NCBI RefSeq assembly: GCF_024171815.1
Contig: NZ_JAMTCJ010000001.1
Coordinates: forward strand, 682,001-746,000
DNA from: Williamsia maris
Lineage (GTDB): Bacteria > Actinomycetota > Actinomycetes > Mycobacteriales > Mycobacteriaceae
Length of the DNA stretch: 64,000 nucleotides
Direction: 5' to 3'
Shown: piece after piece, positions 24,332 through 33,892 of the stretch
How the letters are laid out: every line of letters begins with the position of its first letter
Position numbering within the stretch: position 1 is the first letter of the stretch
Made by a program: the position numbers and the translations under genes
The notes under the pieces: model-generated
Databases searched by the model: none
What the model saw: the letters and a program-made list of their open reading frames with translations, nothing else
Told to the model about the DNA's origin: nothing

Positions 24332-25131
24332 CCACCCGGCACCCCGTCCTCACCGCGACCGCGAAGTTCCTCGGCGCGCTGCTGGGTTCACTCGTCCTGA
24401 TCCTGGTGATCTGGTCGCTGTTCCTGCTCGCGTTCCCCGACATCGGTCCGATCATCGGCCGCACCCCGATCGACGTGTTCAGCTATCTGTTCACCGGAGC
24501 CGACGCGTCGACCCAGCGCTCCGACATCCTCGGCGACCTGTGGATCACCCTCGCTGACACCGCGATCGGATTCGTCACCGGGATGATGGCCGCGGTCGTC
24601 GTCGCCGCGGTGTTCGTGATGTTCCGACCGGCCGCGCAGACGTTCATGCCGATGGCGATGCTGTTGCGGTCGGTGCCGCTGGTCGCGATGACGCCGTTGA
24701 TCACGATGATCGTCGGGCGCGGTCCCGCGTGCATCGCGGTGATGGGCGGGATCATCGTGTTCTTCCCGGCCCTGGTGATGATCATGACCGGGCTGAACAA
24801 CGCGCCTCGGCAGATCAGCGACGTGATCACCGCCTACGGCGGGACGCGACTGACCACGATGCGGATGGCCGCCCTGCCGTCCGCGGTGCCCGCGCTGTTC
24901 GCCGCGGCGAAGATCTCGGTGCCCGGCGCCATCATCGGCGCGACCGTCGCCGAATGGTTGGGCACCAACAAGGGTCTGGGCGCGAGCCTGCAGCAGGCTC
25001 TCCCCGCCGCCGCCTACGACGAACTGTGGGCCTCGGTCGTCGTCATCACCGTCAGCTCGATCGTCCTGTACGCGATCGTCGGCGTCATCGAGAAGATCGT
25101 CCTCGCCCGGATGGGCACCGAACCGACATGA
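24328..25131 (+). CDS. ABC importer permease 2, NitT/TauT type
   Basis: A 267-residue permease related to permease 1, with coupling loop DVITAYGGTRLTTMRMAALPSAVPALFAAAKISVPGA. Six hydrophobic segments are evident. It is translationally coupled to permease 1 (ATGA at 24328-24331). Ten bp after its stop the binding-protein gene begins, with GAGGAG at the junction as RBS. Confidence 0.9.
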   Translation: MTTRHPVLTATAKFLGALLGSLVLILVIWSLFLLAFPDIGPIIGRTPIDVFSYLFTGADASTQRSDILGDLWITLADTAIGFVTGMMAAVVVAAVFVMFRPAAQTFMPMAMLLRSVPLVAMTPLITMIVGRGPACIAVMGGIIVFFPALVMIMTGLNNAPRQISDVITAYGGTRLTTMRMAALPSAVPALFAAAKISVPGAIIGATVAEWLGTNKGLGASLQQALPAAAYDELWASVVVITVSSIVLYAIVGVIEKIVLARMGTEPT

Positions 25132-25141
25132 GGAGCCACCC

Positions 25142-26200
25142 ATGACCCACACCTTCGACCGCCGCTCGTTCCTGCGGTACTCCCTCATTGCCGGCGGCGC
25201 CGTCGGAACCGTGGGCGGGGCAGGTGTTCTCGCCGCCTGCAGCTCGGGTTCGTCGTCGTCGAGTTCGGACGGGGTGAAGGTCCAGCTGTCCTGGATCAAG
25301 AACATCGAGTTCGCCGGCGAGTACCACGCGCTGTCCAACGGCTACTACAAGGCGGCCGGACTGAGCGATCCCGAACTCATCACCGGGGGCGGTGCGGGAA
25401 CCGGTGTGGAGACCGGGCTGACGTCGAACAAGGTGTGGATCGGCATGACCGCGCCGCAGCTCACCGCCCCGGTGATCCTCAAGGGCGCCAAGCTCAAGAC
25501 CGTCGCCGCGACGTACCAGAAGAACCCGTTCTGCATCATGTCCGACGCCAAGCGGCCCATCAACACGCCGGCCGACATGAAGGGCAAGAAGATCGGCGTC
25601 CAGGCCTCGAACGAAAACGTCTTCCGTGCGCTGCTGACCGCGAACAACCTCTCCGAGAGCGACGTCGAGAAGATCACCGTGCAGTACGACCCGACGCCGC
25701 TGACCAAGGGCGAGGTGGACGGCTGGGTCGCCTACAGTACGAACGAACCGATCACTCTGGCCACCAGCGGTTTCCCCACCGCCACCCTGCTCTTCGCCGA
25801 CCACAACCTGCCGTTGGTCGCCGAGACGCTGGTCGTGCGACAGGAGACCATCGACAACGAGCGCGACAAACTCAAGAAGTTCCTCAAGGCCGAGGTCCAG
25901 GGCTGGAACGACGCGGTTGCCGATCCGCAGAAGTCGGCGGAGCTCGCGGCCACCGTCTACGGCAAGTCGCTGAAGCTCGACATCACCGATCAGACCAAGG
26001 AGGCCACCGCGCAGAACGAACTGGTGGTCTCCGCCGACACCAGGGCGAACGGCCTGCTGACCATGACCGACGCCCTGATCGCCCAGAACATCGAGGCGTT
26101 GGCCAAGGCCGGCTACACCATCGCCGCGGCCGACATCTTCGACATGTCGGTCCTCAGCGAGGTCTACGCCGAGAATCCGGACCTGAAGAAGACGGTCTGA
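25142..26200 (+). CDS. ABC importer substrate-binding lipoprotein (NMT1/THI5-like), Tat-exported
   Basis: A 352-residue periplasmic-type binding protein. The N-terminus combines a twin-arginine motif (DRRSFLRY) with a lipobox (VLAAC, Cys about 37), so it should be exported folded by Tat and anchored as a lipoprotein. The mature part opens VQLSWIKNIEFAGEYHAL and has GYYKAAGL and VQYDPTPLTKGEVDGWVAY, typical of the NMT1/THI5/SsuA fold. Those proteins bind sulfonates, nitrate, riboflavin or hydroxymethylpyrimidine. The FAGEYHA...GYY start is closest in style to vitamin-precursor binders (inference). A strong terminator follows the gene. Confidence 0.9.
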   Translation: MTHTFDRRSFLRYSLIAGGAVGTVGGAGVLAACSSGSSSSSSDGVKVQLSWIKNIEFAGEYHALSNGYYKAAGLSDPELITGGGAGTGVETGLTSNKVWIGMTAPQLTAPVILKGAKLKTVAATYQKNPFCIMSDAKRPINTPADMKGKKIGVQASNENVFRALLTANNLSESDVEKITVQYDPTPLTKGEVDGWVAYSTNEPITLATSGFPTATLLFADHNLPLVAETLVVRQETIDNERDKLKKFLKAEVQGWNDAVADPQKSAELAATVYGKSLKLDITDQTKEATAQNELVVSADTRANGLLTMTDALIAQNIEALAKAGYTIAAADIFDMSVLSEVYAENPDLKKTV

Positions 26201-26220
26201 CGGATCCGAGGACCGGACAC

Positions 26221-26251
26221 GACCGACCCACCGGATCCCGGTGGGTCGGTC
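26221..26251. terminator. Perfect 14-bp hairpin between convergent genes
   Basis: GACCGACCCACCGG (26221-26234) pairs perfectly with CCGGTGGGTCGGTC (26238-26251) around a 3-nt ATC loop. It lies between the importer binding protein and the convergent secreted protein and can act both ways. No U-run follows on either side. Confidence 0.8.
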
Positions 26252-26259
26252 GCCGCGCT

Positions 26260-27390
26260 CTACTTCAGGCCGGGCAGCGGTACCCCGCGCTTGACGAGCT
26301 GATCGACGCGGTCGGGTGAGGCGTCCTCCCACTTCCCGACGTAGTTGAACAGCGCGCCGCCACCCAGGCTCGGGGTGACCCACCGTCGCGACTGGTACTG
26401 GTAGCGGTACTTGACCGCGGTCTCGGGACCGTAGGGGGTCGCGACCGTTCGGGTGCCGTCCGGCACCGCGCCGACCACACGCAGCTGGTAGCGGTCGCCG
26501 ACCCCGACCTCGAGGCTGCCGCCCTTGCCCGGCTTGGTGATCGACCCACCGCGGTAGGTCGATTCGGTTTCCCGCTCCTCGGGTACGGGACCCTGCACCC
26601 CACCCTTGGTGATCGGGTTGGGGGTGATGAGGTCACCCGAGAGCTTGCCGGTGGCAGCGTCATTGGCATCCGGGTCGATCGTGCGCGGGGTGGACCGCGG
26701 GTCACCGCCGGAGAACGGACCGTTCTGCCCGGGCGCGATGTCGAAGACCCGCTCGGTTCCCGTCCGGTTCGGCACGGACATCGACGGTGTCGTTCCCGGC
26801 ATCACCACCGAACCGGGTAGGTCCGGCGTGCCACCGACACTGCGTACATCCACCGTCGGCGGCGTCGGTCGCTGCGGCGCGACTGGTGCGGTCGGTTGCA
26901 CCGCGGCCTGCTCCGGCTGCGGTGCCTGCTGCTCCGGTGCTGTCGGCTGGGGTGCCGCCTGCTGCGGCGGCGGTGGCGTAGCCGGCTGTTGCGGTGCCGC
27001 CGCACGCGCCTGCGGCCGACCGCTCGACTCCCCCGAGCCGGTTCGTGCCGAGCCCTGGCCGGGCGTCCGCGACGGTGTCAGGCTGTTGTTCTGCACCGAC
27101 GTCTGCGGTTTCCGGGTGAAGTCGGCACGTCCCCGGTTGGTCTGTGCCTGAGGGGCAGTCGAGACGTGACCGGGCACGCTCTTGTGCGGACTCCGATCGG
27201 GTTCGGCGCCCCGGCGGACGTGGTTGTCGTTGTTCGTGCCGCCGGGCGTGCTCTTGTGCGGTCCGCGATCGGGGGCCGCCGTGGCGGCTCCCACCGGCAG
27301 GCCGATGGCCAGCGTCAGCGCGACGCCGCAGGCTGCGGTCGCGCGAGCGACGTGGCGTCCCCGATGTGTTCGTGATCGTGTGGTCGACAA
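26260..27390 (-). CDS. Secreted Pro/Gln-rich protein of unknown function
   Basis: A 376-residue exported protein I do not recognise. It has a basic N-terminus, a hydrophobic core (TAACGVALTLAIGLPVG) and AXA cleavage (ATAAP). A repeated element PDR[G/S]PHKS[T/V]PG occurs twice near residue 50. A disordered Pro/Gln/Ala stretch (QQPATPPPPQQAAPQ...) precedes a compact C-terminal part with YQLRVVGAVPDGTRTV and KYRYQYQSRRWVTP. The TTG start (27388-27390) is supported by AAGGAG six bases upstream; the frame extends further but without an RBS. It is probably cell-wall spanning with a folded C-terminal module (inference). It is convergent with the importer operon. Confidence 0.75.
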   Translation of the reverse strand: MSTTRSRTHRGRHVARATAACGVALTLAIGLPVGAATAAPDRGPHKSTPGGTNNDNHVRRGAEPDRSPHKSVPGHVSTAPQAQTNRGRADFTRKPQTSVQNNSLTPSRTPGQGSARTGSGESSGRPQARAAAPQQPATPPPPQQAAPQPTAPEQQAPQPEQAAVQPTAPVAPQRPTPPTVDVRSVGGTPDLPGSVVMPGTTPSMSVPNRTGTERVFDIAPGQNGPFSGGDPRSTPRTIDPDANDAATGKLSGDLITPNPITKGGVQGPVPEERETESTYRGGSITKPGKGGSLEVGVGDRYQLRVVGAVPDGTRTVATPYGPETAVKYRYQYQSRRWVTPSLGGGALFNYVGKWEDASPDRVDQLVKRGVPLPGLK

Positions 27391-27561
27391 TGTGTACTCC
27401 TTGTCATCGAGATGCGAATGAAGGTCGTGCGAGGGATTGGATGCGGCCAGGGCGTGTCGATGTTCCCGAGATGTCGCACCGAACTCCTGTGGACCCACTG
27501 CGACCTGTGGACAACCTCGGTGAAGTCACTGTGCAACAGCTGAACTGTCCGATTCGCTCGA

Positions 27562-27567
27562 TATTCT
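27562..27567 (+). promoter_or_regulatory. Predicted -10 of DUF222/HNH gene
   Basis: TATTCT at 27562-27567 lies 6 nt before the ATG at 27574, with no RBS, the leaderless pattern. The -35 is unclear. The 183-bp spacer to the divergent secreted-protein gene holds nothing else I can name. Confidence 0.4.
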
Positions 27568-27573
27568 GGGATC

Positions 27574-28929
27574 ATGTTCGCGGGGGTGGATGTCAGCATG
27601 GTCGACGACCAGTTGGCGTCGTCGCATGCCGCTGACACGGTCGCTCTGCTCCGCCAGACCCGTCGGGCCGAGAACCGCTGCGCCGCAGCCAAGGTGTTCA
27701 CCGCGCGTCGACTGTTCGACCTGCGCCGCACCGAGATTGCCCAACAAAGGCACCGCGCGGTGTTCGGACACATGGGCGACAAGGGCGCCACCATCGAGGT
27801 CGCCACCACCTTGAAGGTGTCCACCGGGGTGGCCTGGACGTGGATCGAACTGGCCGCCCAACTCGACGATCTGCCCGACCTGCGCGACACCTTCTACCGC
27901 GGCGACATCGACCTCGCCCGCGTACGGACCATCGCCGACGCTGCTGCCCACCTCGACGAGATGGTCCGCAAGATCATGGAGTCCGCGGCGCTGGAGATGG
28001 CCGACCAGGCGATGTCGACCCGCGAGATGCGCGACCGCCTCGACACGTTGTTGATCGAGATCGACCCCGACCAGGCCGCCGCCGAACGCACCGACTTCGA
28101 ACGCAACCAGAAGGTCTCCATCCGTCCCGACCGGCACGGACATTCCACCCTCGACGCCTGCATACCGGCCGACCTCGGCGCGGAACTCGAAGCCGCCATC
28201 ACCGGTCTGATCGCCGGTATCTGCGACGCCGACCCACGCACCATCGGTCAGCGCCGCGTCGCCGCGGTCCGCGCGATCACCCGGCACCAGACCGCACTGG
28301 ACTGCCAGTGCGGCAGCGACGACTGCTTGTCGGCCACCACGAAGCCCGGCGAACCCGGCACAGACATCGCGCCCGAACACCCGCACGTGATGGTCCATGT
28401 CGACGCCGCCACCCTCGCCGGGATGACCGGTGCGATGGTCCCTTACATCGAGGGCCAGGGCCCGATCGACCCCGACTACGCACGCCTGCTCGCCACCGAC
28501 GCGACCTGGCAGGGACTGTTCGACGACGCAACCACAAAGCCCTCGACCACCGATGCATCGGCGACCGGGTTTCGGCATGGGAAGCGCCGAACCGCGGGAG
28601 TCATGCGCGGCGGACCACCCGACGCCGCTCTCCGGTACACGCCCTCACAGTCGCTGCGTGACTGGATCATCTGGGCCGATCAGACCTGCCGATTCCCCGG
28701 CTGCGACCACCCGGCCCCCACCTGCGACATCGACCACACGATCCCGTTCGACCACACCAACCCGTCCGCGGGTGGCTGGACTGTGCGCATCAACCTCGCC
28801 GCGCTATGCCGACTCCACCACCACGCCAAGACCGTCGGACTCTGGCAGGCCACGATGCACCCCGACCGTACGATCACCTGGACCAACCCCCAGACCGGCG
28901 AACAGATCGTCAGCTATCCGCGGCACTGA
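27574..28929 (+). CDS. DUF222 / HNH endonuclease family protein (13E12-type)
   Basis: A 451-residue protein with an N-terminal DUF222 region (VDDQLASSHAADTVALLRQTRRAENRCAAAKV... MATTLKVS-like helix region) and a C-terminal HNH nuclease module. The nuclease has CRFPGC, then DIDHTIPFD, then NLAALCRLHHHAKT, giving paired Cys and the His-Asn-His metal and catalytic residues. This family, present in many copies in Mycobacteriales and called 13E12 repeat proteins in M. tuberculosis, is presumed to act on DNA; biological roles are poorly defined. It is a lone gene, convergent with lldD2 (14 nt between stops), with no sign of recent mobility. The Asp before the first His (IDH) is conserved. Confidence 0.88.
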   Translation: MFAGVDVSMVDDQLASSHAADTVALLRQTRRAENRCAAAKVFTARRLFDLRRTEIAQQRHRAVFGHMGDKGATIEVATTLKVSTGVAWTWIELAAQLDDLPDLRDTFYRGDIDLARVRTIADAAAHLDEMVRKIMESAALEMADQAMSTREMRDRLDTLLIEIDPDQAAAERTDFERNQKVSIRPDRHGHSTLDACIPADLGAELEAAITGLIAGICDADPRTIGQRRVAAVRAITRHQTALDCQCGSDDCLSATTKPGEPGTDIAPEHPHVMVHVDAATLAGMTGAMVPYIEGQGPIDPDYARLLATDATWQGLFDDATTKPSTTDASATGFRHGKRRTAGVMRGGPPDAALRYTPSQSLRDWIIWADQTCRFPGCDHPAPTCDIDHTIPFDHTNPSAGGWTVRINLAALCRLHHHAKTVGLWQATMHPDRTITWTNPQTGEQIVSYPRH

Positions 28930-28943
28930 AATGTGCAAACGGG

Positions 28944-30194
28944 CTAGGAGAACTGACGGACCCCTGCCGGTCGGGGCGCGAGCCGCACGAGCTGTGTGAC
29001 GTGCTCGGGTGACAACTCATCCAGGCTCGTCACGCCGAGCAACCGCATCGTGCGGGTGATCTGTTCGCTCAGGATCTCGATGGCCCGGTCGACCCCCGCC
29101 TCACCACCGGCCATCAAGCCGTAGAGATAGGCCCGCCCGACGAGGGTGAAGTCGGCGCCGAGTGCGATGGCCGCGACGATGTCGGCGCCCGACATGATGC
29201 CGGTGTCGAGGATGATCTCGGTGCGCCCACCGAGCTCGGTGGCGACCTCCGGGAGCAGGTGGAACGGGATCGGCGCCCGATCCAGCTGTCGACCGCCGTG
29301 ATTCGACAGGATGATGCCGTCCACCCCCAAGTCGACGACGGCCCGTGCGTCGGCGATCGTCTGAATCCCCTTGACCACCAACTCTCCGGGCCACTGCGAT
29401 TTGATCCAGGCGAGGTCGTCGAAGGTCACGGTCGGGTCGAACATGGTGTCCAACAGCTCGGCGACGGTCCCCGACCATCGATCCAGCGAGGCGAACGCCA
29501 ACGGCTCGGTGGTGAGGAAATCGATCCACCACTGCGGGCGCGGCAGCGCGTTGAGGACGGTCGCGGGCGTGAGTGCGGGCGGTATCGACATCCCGTTGCG
29601 CTTGTCCCGCAGACGCGCGCCGGCCACCGGGACATCGACGGTCACCAGCAACGTGTCGTATCCGGCAGCCGCGGCGCGCTCGACCAGCGCCATCGACTTG
29701 TCGCGGTCCTTCCACATGTAGAGCTGAAACCAGTTACGCCCATGCGGGTTGGCGTCGCGCACGTCTTCGATGGACGCGGTGCCCATGGTCGACAGCGAGA
29801 ACGGGATACCCGCACGCGCGGCGGCCCGTGACCCGGCGTACTCGCCCTCGGTCTGCATCATCCGCGTGAAGCCCGTGGGCGCGATCCCGAACGGCATGCT
29901 CGAACTGCCGCCGAGGATCTGGCAGCTGGTATCCACGGTGGAGACATCGCGCAGGATCGCCGGGTGGAACTCGATGTCGCGAAACGACTGTCGCGCCCGC
30001 TCGATGGACAGCTCGGCCTCGGCGGAGCCGTCGGTGTAGTCGAACGCGGCCTTCGGCGTGCGCCGCTTGGCGATCCTGCGCAGATCCTCGATCGTCAACG
30101 CAGCGTCCAGGCGGCGACGCTTGGCGTTGAACTCCGGCTTCTTGAACTGCATCAGCGGGGCGAGGTCGGCGACCTTGGGTACCCGACGTTTCAT
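28944..30194 (-). CDS. lldD2: L-lactate dehydrogenase (FMN, quinone-linked), LldD2
   Basis: A 416-residue FMN-dependent alpha-hydroxy-acid dehydrogenase with a TIM barrel. Characteristic segments are [54 protein letters not shown] and the active-site [13 protein letters not shown] (His and Arg). [16 protein letters not shown] completes the phosphate cradle. Sequence and length fit mycobacterial LldD2 closely, which oxidises L-lactate to pyruvate and passes electrons to the quinone pool. The ATG at 30192-30194 has GGAAGG 8 nt upstream; a longer frame to 30242 is not needed. Confidence 0.92.
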   Translation of the reverse strand: MKRRVPKVADLAPLMQFKKPEFNAKRRRLDAALTIEDLRRIAKRRTPKAAFDYTDGSAEAELSIERARQSFRDIEFHPAILRDVSTVDTSCQILGGSSSMPFGIAPTGFTRMMQTEGEYAGSRAAARAGIPFSLSTMGTASIEDVRDANPHGRNWFQLYMWKDRDKSMALVERAAAAGYDTLLVTVDVPVAGARLRDKRNGMSIPPALTPATVLNALPRPQWWIDFLTTEPLAFASLDRWSGTVAELLDTMFDPTVTFDDLAWIKSQWPGELVVKGIQTIADARAVVDLGVDGIILSNHGGRQLDRAPIPFHLLPEVATELGGRTEIILDTGIMSGADIVAAIALGADFTLVGRAYLYGLMAGGEAGVDRAIEILSEQITRTMRLLGVTSLDELSPEHVTQLVRLAPRPAGVRQFS

Positions 30195-30309
30195 TCCACA
30201 CACCTTCCGGTCGCCCCGAGGACTCCAACGTATCGAAGGCACACGCCTGTCGGGGCTGCCCGATCAGACGGTTTCGAGATCGCACCGCCCCGAGGCGGCA
30301 CGCTGCTGG

Positions 30310-31575
30310 TCAGCCGACGCCGGTGACGGTGAGGAAGATCAGCGCGATGTTGAGCAGCACCACGACGACCGAGATCGCTATGGCGATGAGTCGCAGCGGC
30401 GCGGCGTCGGTGAACTCCCCCATGATCTCGCGGTCGCGGGTGAGCCGGCCCAGCGGGATGATCGCGAACGGGATGCCGAAGCTCAGCACCACCTGACTGA
30501 TGACCAGCGCCCAGGTGGGGTCCACCCCGCTACCGAGCACGACGAGCGCCGGGATCAGCGTGATGAGGCGACGGACGAACATCGGGACCCGAATCTCGAG
30601 CAACCCCTGCATGATCGACGCACCGGCGTAACAACCGACCGACGTCGACGCGAGTCCCGAGGCGAGCAGGCCGACGGCGAAGACCGTCGCCATCACCGGC
30701 CCCATCGCGTCGCCGACCGCACGCTGGGCCCCCTCGATGGTGTCGGTGCCGTCCTTGCCCTGCAGGTTTTGCGCCGCGAGCAACAGCAGCGCGATGTTGA
30801 CCGCACCGGCGATCACCAACGCCACCAGCACATCCCACCGGGTGGCCTTGACCAGTCGGCGGCGACGGGCGATGCTCGGGCTGAACCCGTGACGGTCGAC
30901 CACCAGCGCGGAGTGGAGATAGATGGCGTGGGGCATCACCGTGGCGCCGAGCATGCTGGTCGCCAGCAGCACGGTGTCGGTGCCCTGCAGACGGGGCACG
31001 AGGCCGCCCAGGACGTTGCCCGCCGACGGCGGGTTGACCACGAGCCCGGCGAGGAATCCGACGACGATGATCAGCAGCAGTCCGGCGATGATCGACTCGA
31101 AGGTCCGCTGGCGGTTTCGGGACTGAAAAGTCAACAGCCCCATCGAGATCACACCGACGATCACCCCGCCGAGCAGCAGCGGGAGGTCGAACAGCAGGTG
31201 CAGCGCGATGGCGCCACCGATGACCTCGGCGATGTCGGTTGCGGCGGCGACGATCTCGGCCTGCGCCCAGAACGCGAGCCGGTGCTTGCGCTTGAGGCGC
31301 GACCCGATCAGGGACGGCAGCGTCTTGCCCGTGACGATCCCGAGCTTCGCCGACTGGTACTGGATGACCACCGCCATCGCGCAGGCCATCACCAGCACCC
31401 AGACGAGGAGGAACCCGTACCGGGCGCCCGCGGTGATGTTGGCCGCGACGTTGCCCGGGTCGACGTAGGCGATGGCGGCGACGAACGCGGGCCCCAGGAG
31501 CGCTACACCGGCGAGCCGTCGCGCCGGTCGACCGGGCTTCTCGCCGGTCTCGGGTGCCACGGGGGGAGCTGCCAT
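30310..31575 (-). CDS. mntH: NRAMP-family Mn2+/divalent metal transporter, MntH
   Basis: A 421-residue membrane protein with 11 hydrophobic segments. The metal-binding helix 1 motif DPGN (AAIAYVDPGNVAANI) and helix 6 segment ATVMPHAIYLHS (the MPH motif) identify NRAMP proton-coupled Mn2+/Fe2+ importers. The ATG at 31573-31575 fits a promoter with TTGAAG, 17 bp, GAGATT and 6 nt to the start, giving a leaderless message. An in-frame GTG at 31593 lies inside that promoter and is rejected. The upstream 80 bp is AT-rich and holds two dyads overlapping the -35, expected sites for a metal-responsive repressor such as MntR or a DtxR-type protein (inference). Confidence 0.93.
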   Translation of the reverse strand: MAAPPVAPETGEKPGRPARRLAGVALLGPAFVAAIAYVDPGNVAANITAGARYGFLLVWVLVMACAMAVVIQYQSAKLGIVTGKTLPSLIGSRLKRKHRLAFWAQAEIVAAATDIAEVIGGAIALHLLFDLPLLLGGVIVGVISMGLLTFQSRNRQRTFESIIAGLLLIIVVGFLAGLVVNPPSAGNVLGGLVPRLQGTDTVLLATSMLGATVMPHAIYLHSALVVDRHGFSPSIARRRRLVKATRWDVLVALVIAGAVNIALLLLAAQNLQGKDGTDTIEGAQRAVGDAMGPVMATVFAVGLLASGLASTSVGCYAGASIMQGLLEIRVPMFVRRLITLIPALVVLGSGVDPTWALVISQVVLSFGIPFAIIPLGRLTRDREIMGEFTDAAPLRLIAIAISVVVVLLNIALIFLTVTGVG

Positions 31576-31597
31576 TCGAACAATCTCGCACACCGGC

Positions 31598-31628
31598 CGA
31601 GTTTCTTCAACTCGAACGAATATTATTC
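31598..31628 (-). promoter_or_regulatory. Dyad operators at the mntH promoter
   Basis: Two inverted repeats lie side by side. CGAGTT-TCTTC-AACTCG (31598-31614) overlaps the predicted -35 (complement of 31605-31610). GAATA-T-TATTC (31618-31628) is directly upstream. Both are perfect. Position over the -35 suits repression by a Mn- or Fe-sensing regulator; the regulator's identity is inferred only from the gene it precedes. Confidence 0.5.
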
Positions 31629-31656
31629 TTCGGGCACCCGAACTCTGCTGCTCAGC

Positions 31657-33069
31657 TCACTTGCCGGAGACCTGCCCGTAGCGCCGCAGGGCCTCCTCGC
31701 GCTCAGCCTTGTGGTCCACCAGGGGCTCGGGGTAATCCGACGGCCGACCGTCCTTCAGTTCGTGGACCGCCTTGCCCTCGACGTCGGCGAGCTCGGGCAC
31801 CCAGCGCCGGACGTAGTCGCCACTCGGGTCGAACTTGAGTCCCTGGGTGGTCGGGTTGAACACCCGGAAATACGGCGACGCGTCGGTCCCGCAGCCGGCG
31901 GTCCACTGCCACCCGTGCTGGTTGCTGGCGAGGTCGCCGTCGATGAGCTGGTCGAGGAACCAGCGGGCGCCCCACTGCCAGGGCACGTGCAGGTCCTTGA
32001 CGAGGAACGACGCGACGATCATCCGGACGCGGTTGTGCATGAAGCCCGACCCCGACAGCTGCCGCATCCCGGCATCGACGATCGGGAAGCCGGTCTTGCC
32101 CGCCTTCCAGGCGTCGAACGCCTCGTGGGCCGCTTTGTCCTCGTCGACCTCGATCGCGTCGAAGCTCCGGTTCCAGTTGTGCCACGCGCTGTGCGGCCAC
32201 TCCCGCAGCACCGAGGCGTAGAAGTCGCGGAACCCGAGTTCGCGCAGGTACGCCGTTGCACCCTCCTTGTGGTCGGTGTCCTTCTCGAGTTCGGTGAGGT
32301 CGGCGAGCATCGTGCGCGGGTGGATGTTGCCGAACTTCAGGTATGCCGACATCCGGCTGCTGGCATCGAGATCGGGCCGGTTGCGGGCGTCGTCGTAGTC
32401 CTCCACCGAGTGCTGGGAGTAGTCCCCGGCGCCCTGGCGAAACTGCTTCCAGCGCTTCTTCGCCGCGTCCTCCCCCGCCGGGATGGAGAGCTCGACGTCG
32501 ACGTCGGGGATGTCGACGGCGTGCACGTCCGACGATCCGGTTCCGACGACCTCCTTCGGGTCGATCCAGTCCGCCGACTTCGCGCTCGATCGCGCCGGGG
32601 AGTGCCATCCGTGCTCGCGCCACGCGCGGAAGTACGGGGTGAACACCTTGTACGGCTCACCGTCGTTCTTGGTGACCCGCCCCGGGGTGACCGCGAACGA
32701 CGACCCGGTCGCGTGCAGCTCGATGTCACCCAGTTCCTCCTCGACCCGTGCGTCGCGGGCGACGCCGTAGGGGGCGTGGTCGGCCGAGATGTGCACCGAG
32801 TTCGCGCCGATGGCCTTGGCGATCTTGGGTATCTGGTTCTCCGGCTTACCCCGAACCACCAGTAGTCGCCCGTCGAGCTTCTCGTCGAGTTCCCGAAGCG
32901 AGTCGTAGAGGAACTTCAGCCGTCGGTCACCTGCGGTCTTGACCAGCCACGGGTCGAGGACGAAACACGCCAGCACACGGTCGGCGGAATCGGCGGCGGC
33001 GAGCAACGACGGGAGGTCGGACAGACGCAGGTCGCGGCGGAACCAGAGCAGAGAAGTGGAGGAACTCAT
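31657..33069 (-). CDS. Deoxyribodipyrimidine photolyase
   Basis: A 470-residue class I photolyase/cryptochrome-family enzyme that repairs UV-induced cyclobutane dimers with blue light. The N-terminal antenna-domain start is [14 protein letters not shown]. The FAD domain shows [12 protein letters not shown], the [13 protein letters not shown] block, [47 protein letters not shown] and W...F dimer-pocket residues. The ATG at 33067-33069 is preferred; the long upstream frame is a shadow of prrA. It is divergent from prrA across 78 bp and 81 bp upstream of mntH on the same strand. Confidence 0.94.
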   Translation of the reverse strand: MSSSTSLLWFRRDLRLSDLPSLLAAADSADRVLACFVLDPWLVKTAGDRRLKFLYDSLRELDEKLDGRLLVVRGKPENQIPKIAKAIGANSVHISADHAPYGVARDARVEEELGDIELHATGSSFAVTPGRVTKNDGEPYKVFTPYFRAWREHGWHSPARSSAKSADWIDPKEVVGTGSSDVHAVDIPDVDVELSIPAGEDAAKKRWKQFRQGAGDYSQHSVEDYDDARNRPDLDASSRMSAYLKFGNIHPRTMLADLTELEKDTDHKEGATAYLRELGFRDFYASVLREWPHSAWHNWNRSFDAIEVDEDKAAHEAFDAWKAGKTGFPIVDAGMRQLSGSGFMHNRVRMIVASFLVKDLHVPWQWGARWFLDQLIDGDLASNQHGWQWTAGCGTDASPYFRVFNPTTQGLKFDPSGDYVRRWVPELADVEGKAVHELKDGRPSDYPEPLVDHKAEREEALRRYGQVSGK

Positions 33070-33135
33070 GCATCCATCCTGCCTGGTGCCTCGCCGCAGG
33101 CTGTCACCATCGGCCGATCGACGGCCGGCCCCAGG

Positions 33136-33141
33136 CACAAT
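33136..33141 (+). promoter_or_regulatory. Predicted -10 of prrA
   Basis: CACAAT at 33136-33141 lies 6 nt before the prrA ATG. A perfect 10-bp palindrome ATCGGCCGAT (33109-33118) lies upstream, near where a -35 would be, and could be a regulator site. Confidence 0.35.
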
Positions 33142-33147
33142 GGGGCC

Positions 33148-33888
33148 ATGACCGAACAGATCGCAACGTCCGACAGCGGGAACGACGTCAGCGTCCTCGT
33201 GGTCGACGACGATCCCGACGTCCTGAACTCGCTGGAGCGCGGCCTGCGCCTGGCCGGGTTCGACGTCAGCACCGCGACCGGCGGCGCGGAGGCCCTGCGG
33301 TCGATGACGCTGCGCCGCCCCGCCCTGCTGATCCTCGACATGAACATGCCCGGCCTCGACGGCGTCGGCGTCGTCACCGCGTTGCGCGCCCTCGGCGACG
33401 ACATCCCGGTCTGTGTGCTCTCGGCCCGGACCTCGGTCGACGACCGCATCGCCGGACTCGAGGCCGGCGCCGACGACTACCTGACCAAACCGTTCGACCT
33501 CGGCGAGCTCATCGCCCGCATCAAGGCCCTGCTCCGCCGCCGACCGTCGTTGGTGCCCGAGACCGACCGGGCCGACAGTGCCGACGACCACCTCGCCTTC
33601 GATCACCTGCGGGTCGACATCCCGGCCCGGCTGGTCTACAGCGGCGACCACGCCGTCGACCTCACGCGCCGCGAGTTCGAACTGCTCGTCGTGCTCGCCG
33701 AGCACCCCGGGATGGTGCTGAGCCGGACCCAGTTGCTCAGCCAGGTCTGGGGATACGACTTCGCCGCCGACACCAACGTCGTCGACGTCTTCATCGGCTA
33801 CCTACGCCGCAAGCTGGAGGCGAACGATCAACCCCGCATCATCCAGACGGTGCGGGGGGTCGGGTTCGTCCTCCGGAGATCGGCGTGA
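33148..33888 (+). CDS. prrA: Two-component response regulator, PrrA-like
   Basis: A 246-residue OmpR-family regulator. The receiver domain has VDDDPDV (acidic pocket), phospho-acceptor Asp in LILDMNMPG, conserved Thr/Ser in VLSART, and Lys in LTKPFDLGE. The C-terminal winged helix ends [31 protein letters not shown]. As I recall M. tuberculosis PrrA, the match is close throughout ([50 protein letters not shown]). PrrA is tied to growth and respiration control there. Its stop is 4 nt before the sensor kinase start, so the pair is co-translated. Confidence 0.93.
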   Translation: MTEQIATSDSGNDVSVLVVDDDPDVLNSLERGLRLAGFDVSTATGGAEALRSMTLRRPALLILDMNMPGLDGVGVVTALRALGDDIPVCVLSARTSVDDRIAGLEAGADDYLTKPFDLGELIARIKALLRRRPSLVPETDRADSADDHLAFDHLRVDIPARLVYSGDHAVDLTRREFELLVVLAEHPGMVLSRTQLLSQVWGYDFAADTNVVDVFIGYLRRKLEANDQPRIIQTVRGVGFVLRRSA

Positions 33889-33892
33889 GCGC

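Noticed and set aside
30058-32865. 935-aa plus-strand open frame
   Set aside because: It is antisense to lldD2, mntH and the photolyase, composed of Arg/Asp/Gln/His-rich low-complexity sequence typical of GC-rich shadow frames, with no domain or RBS.
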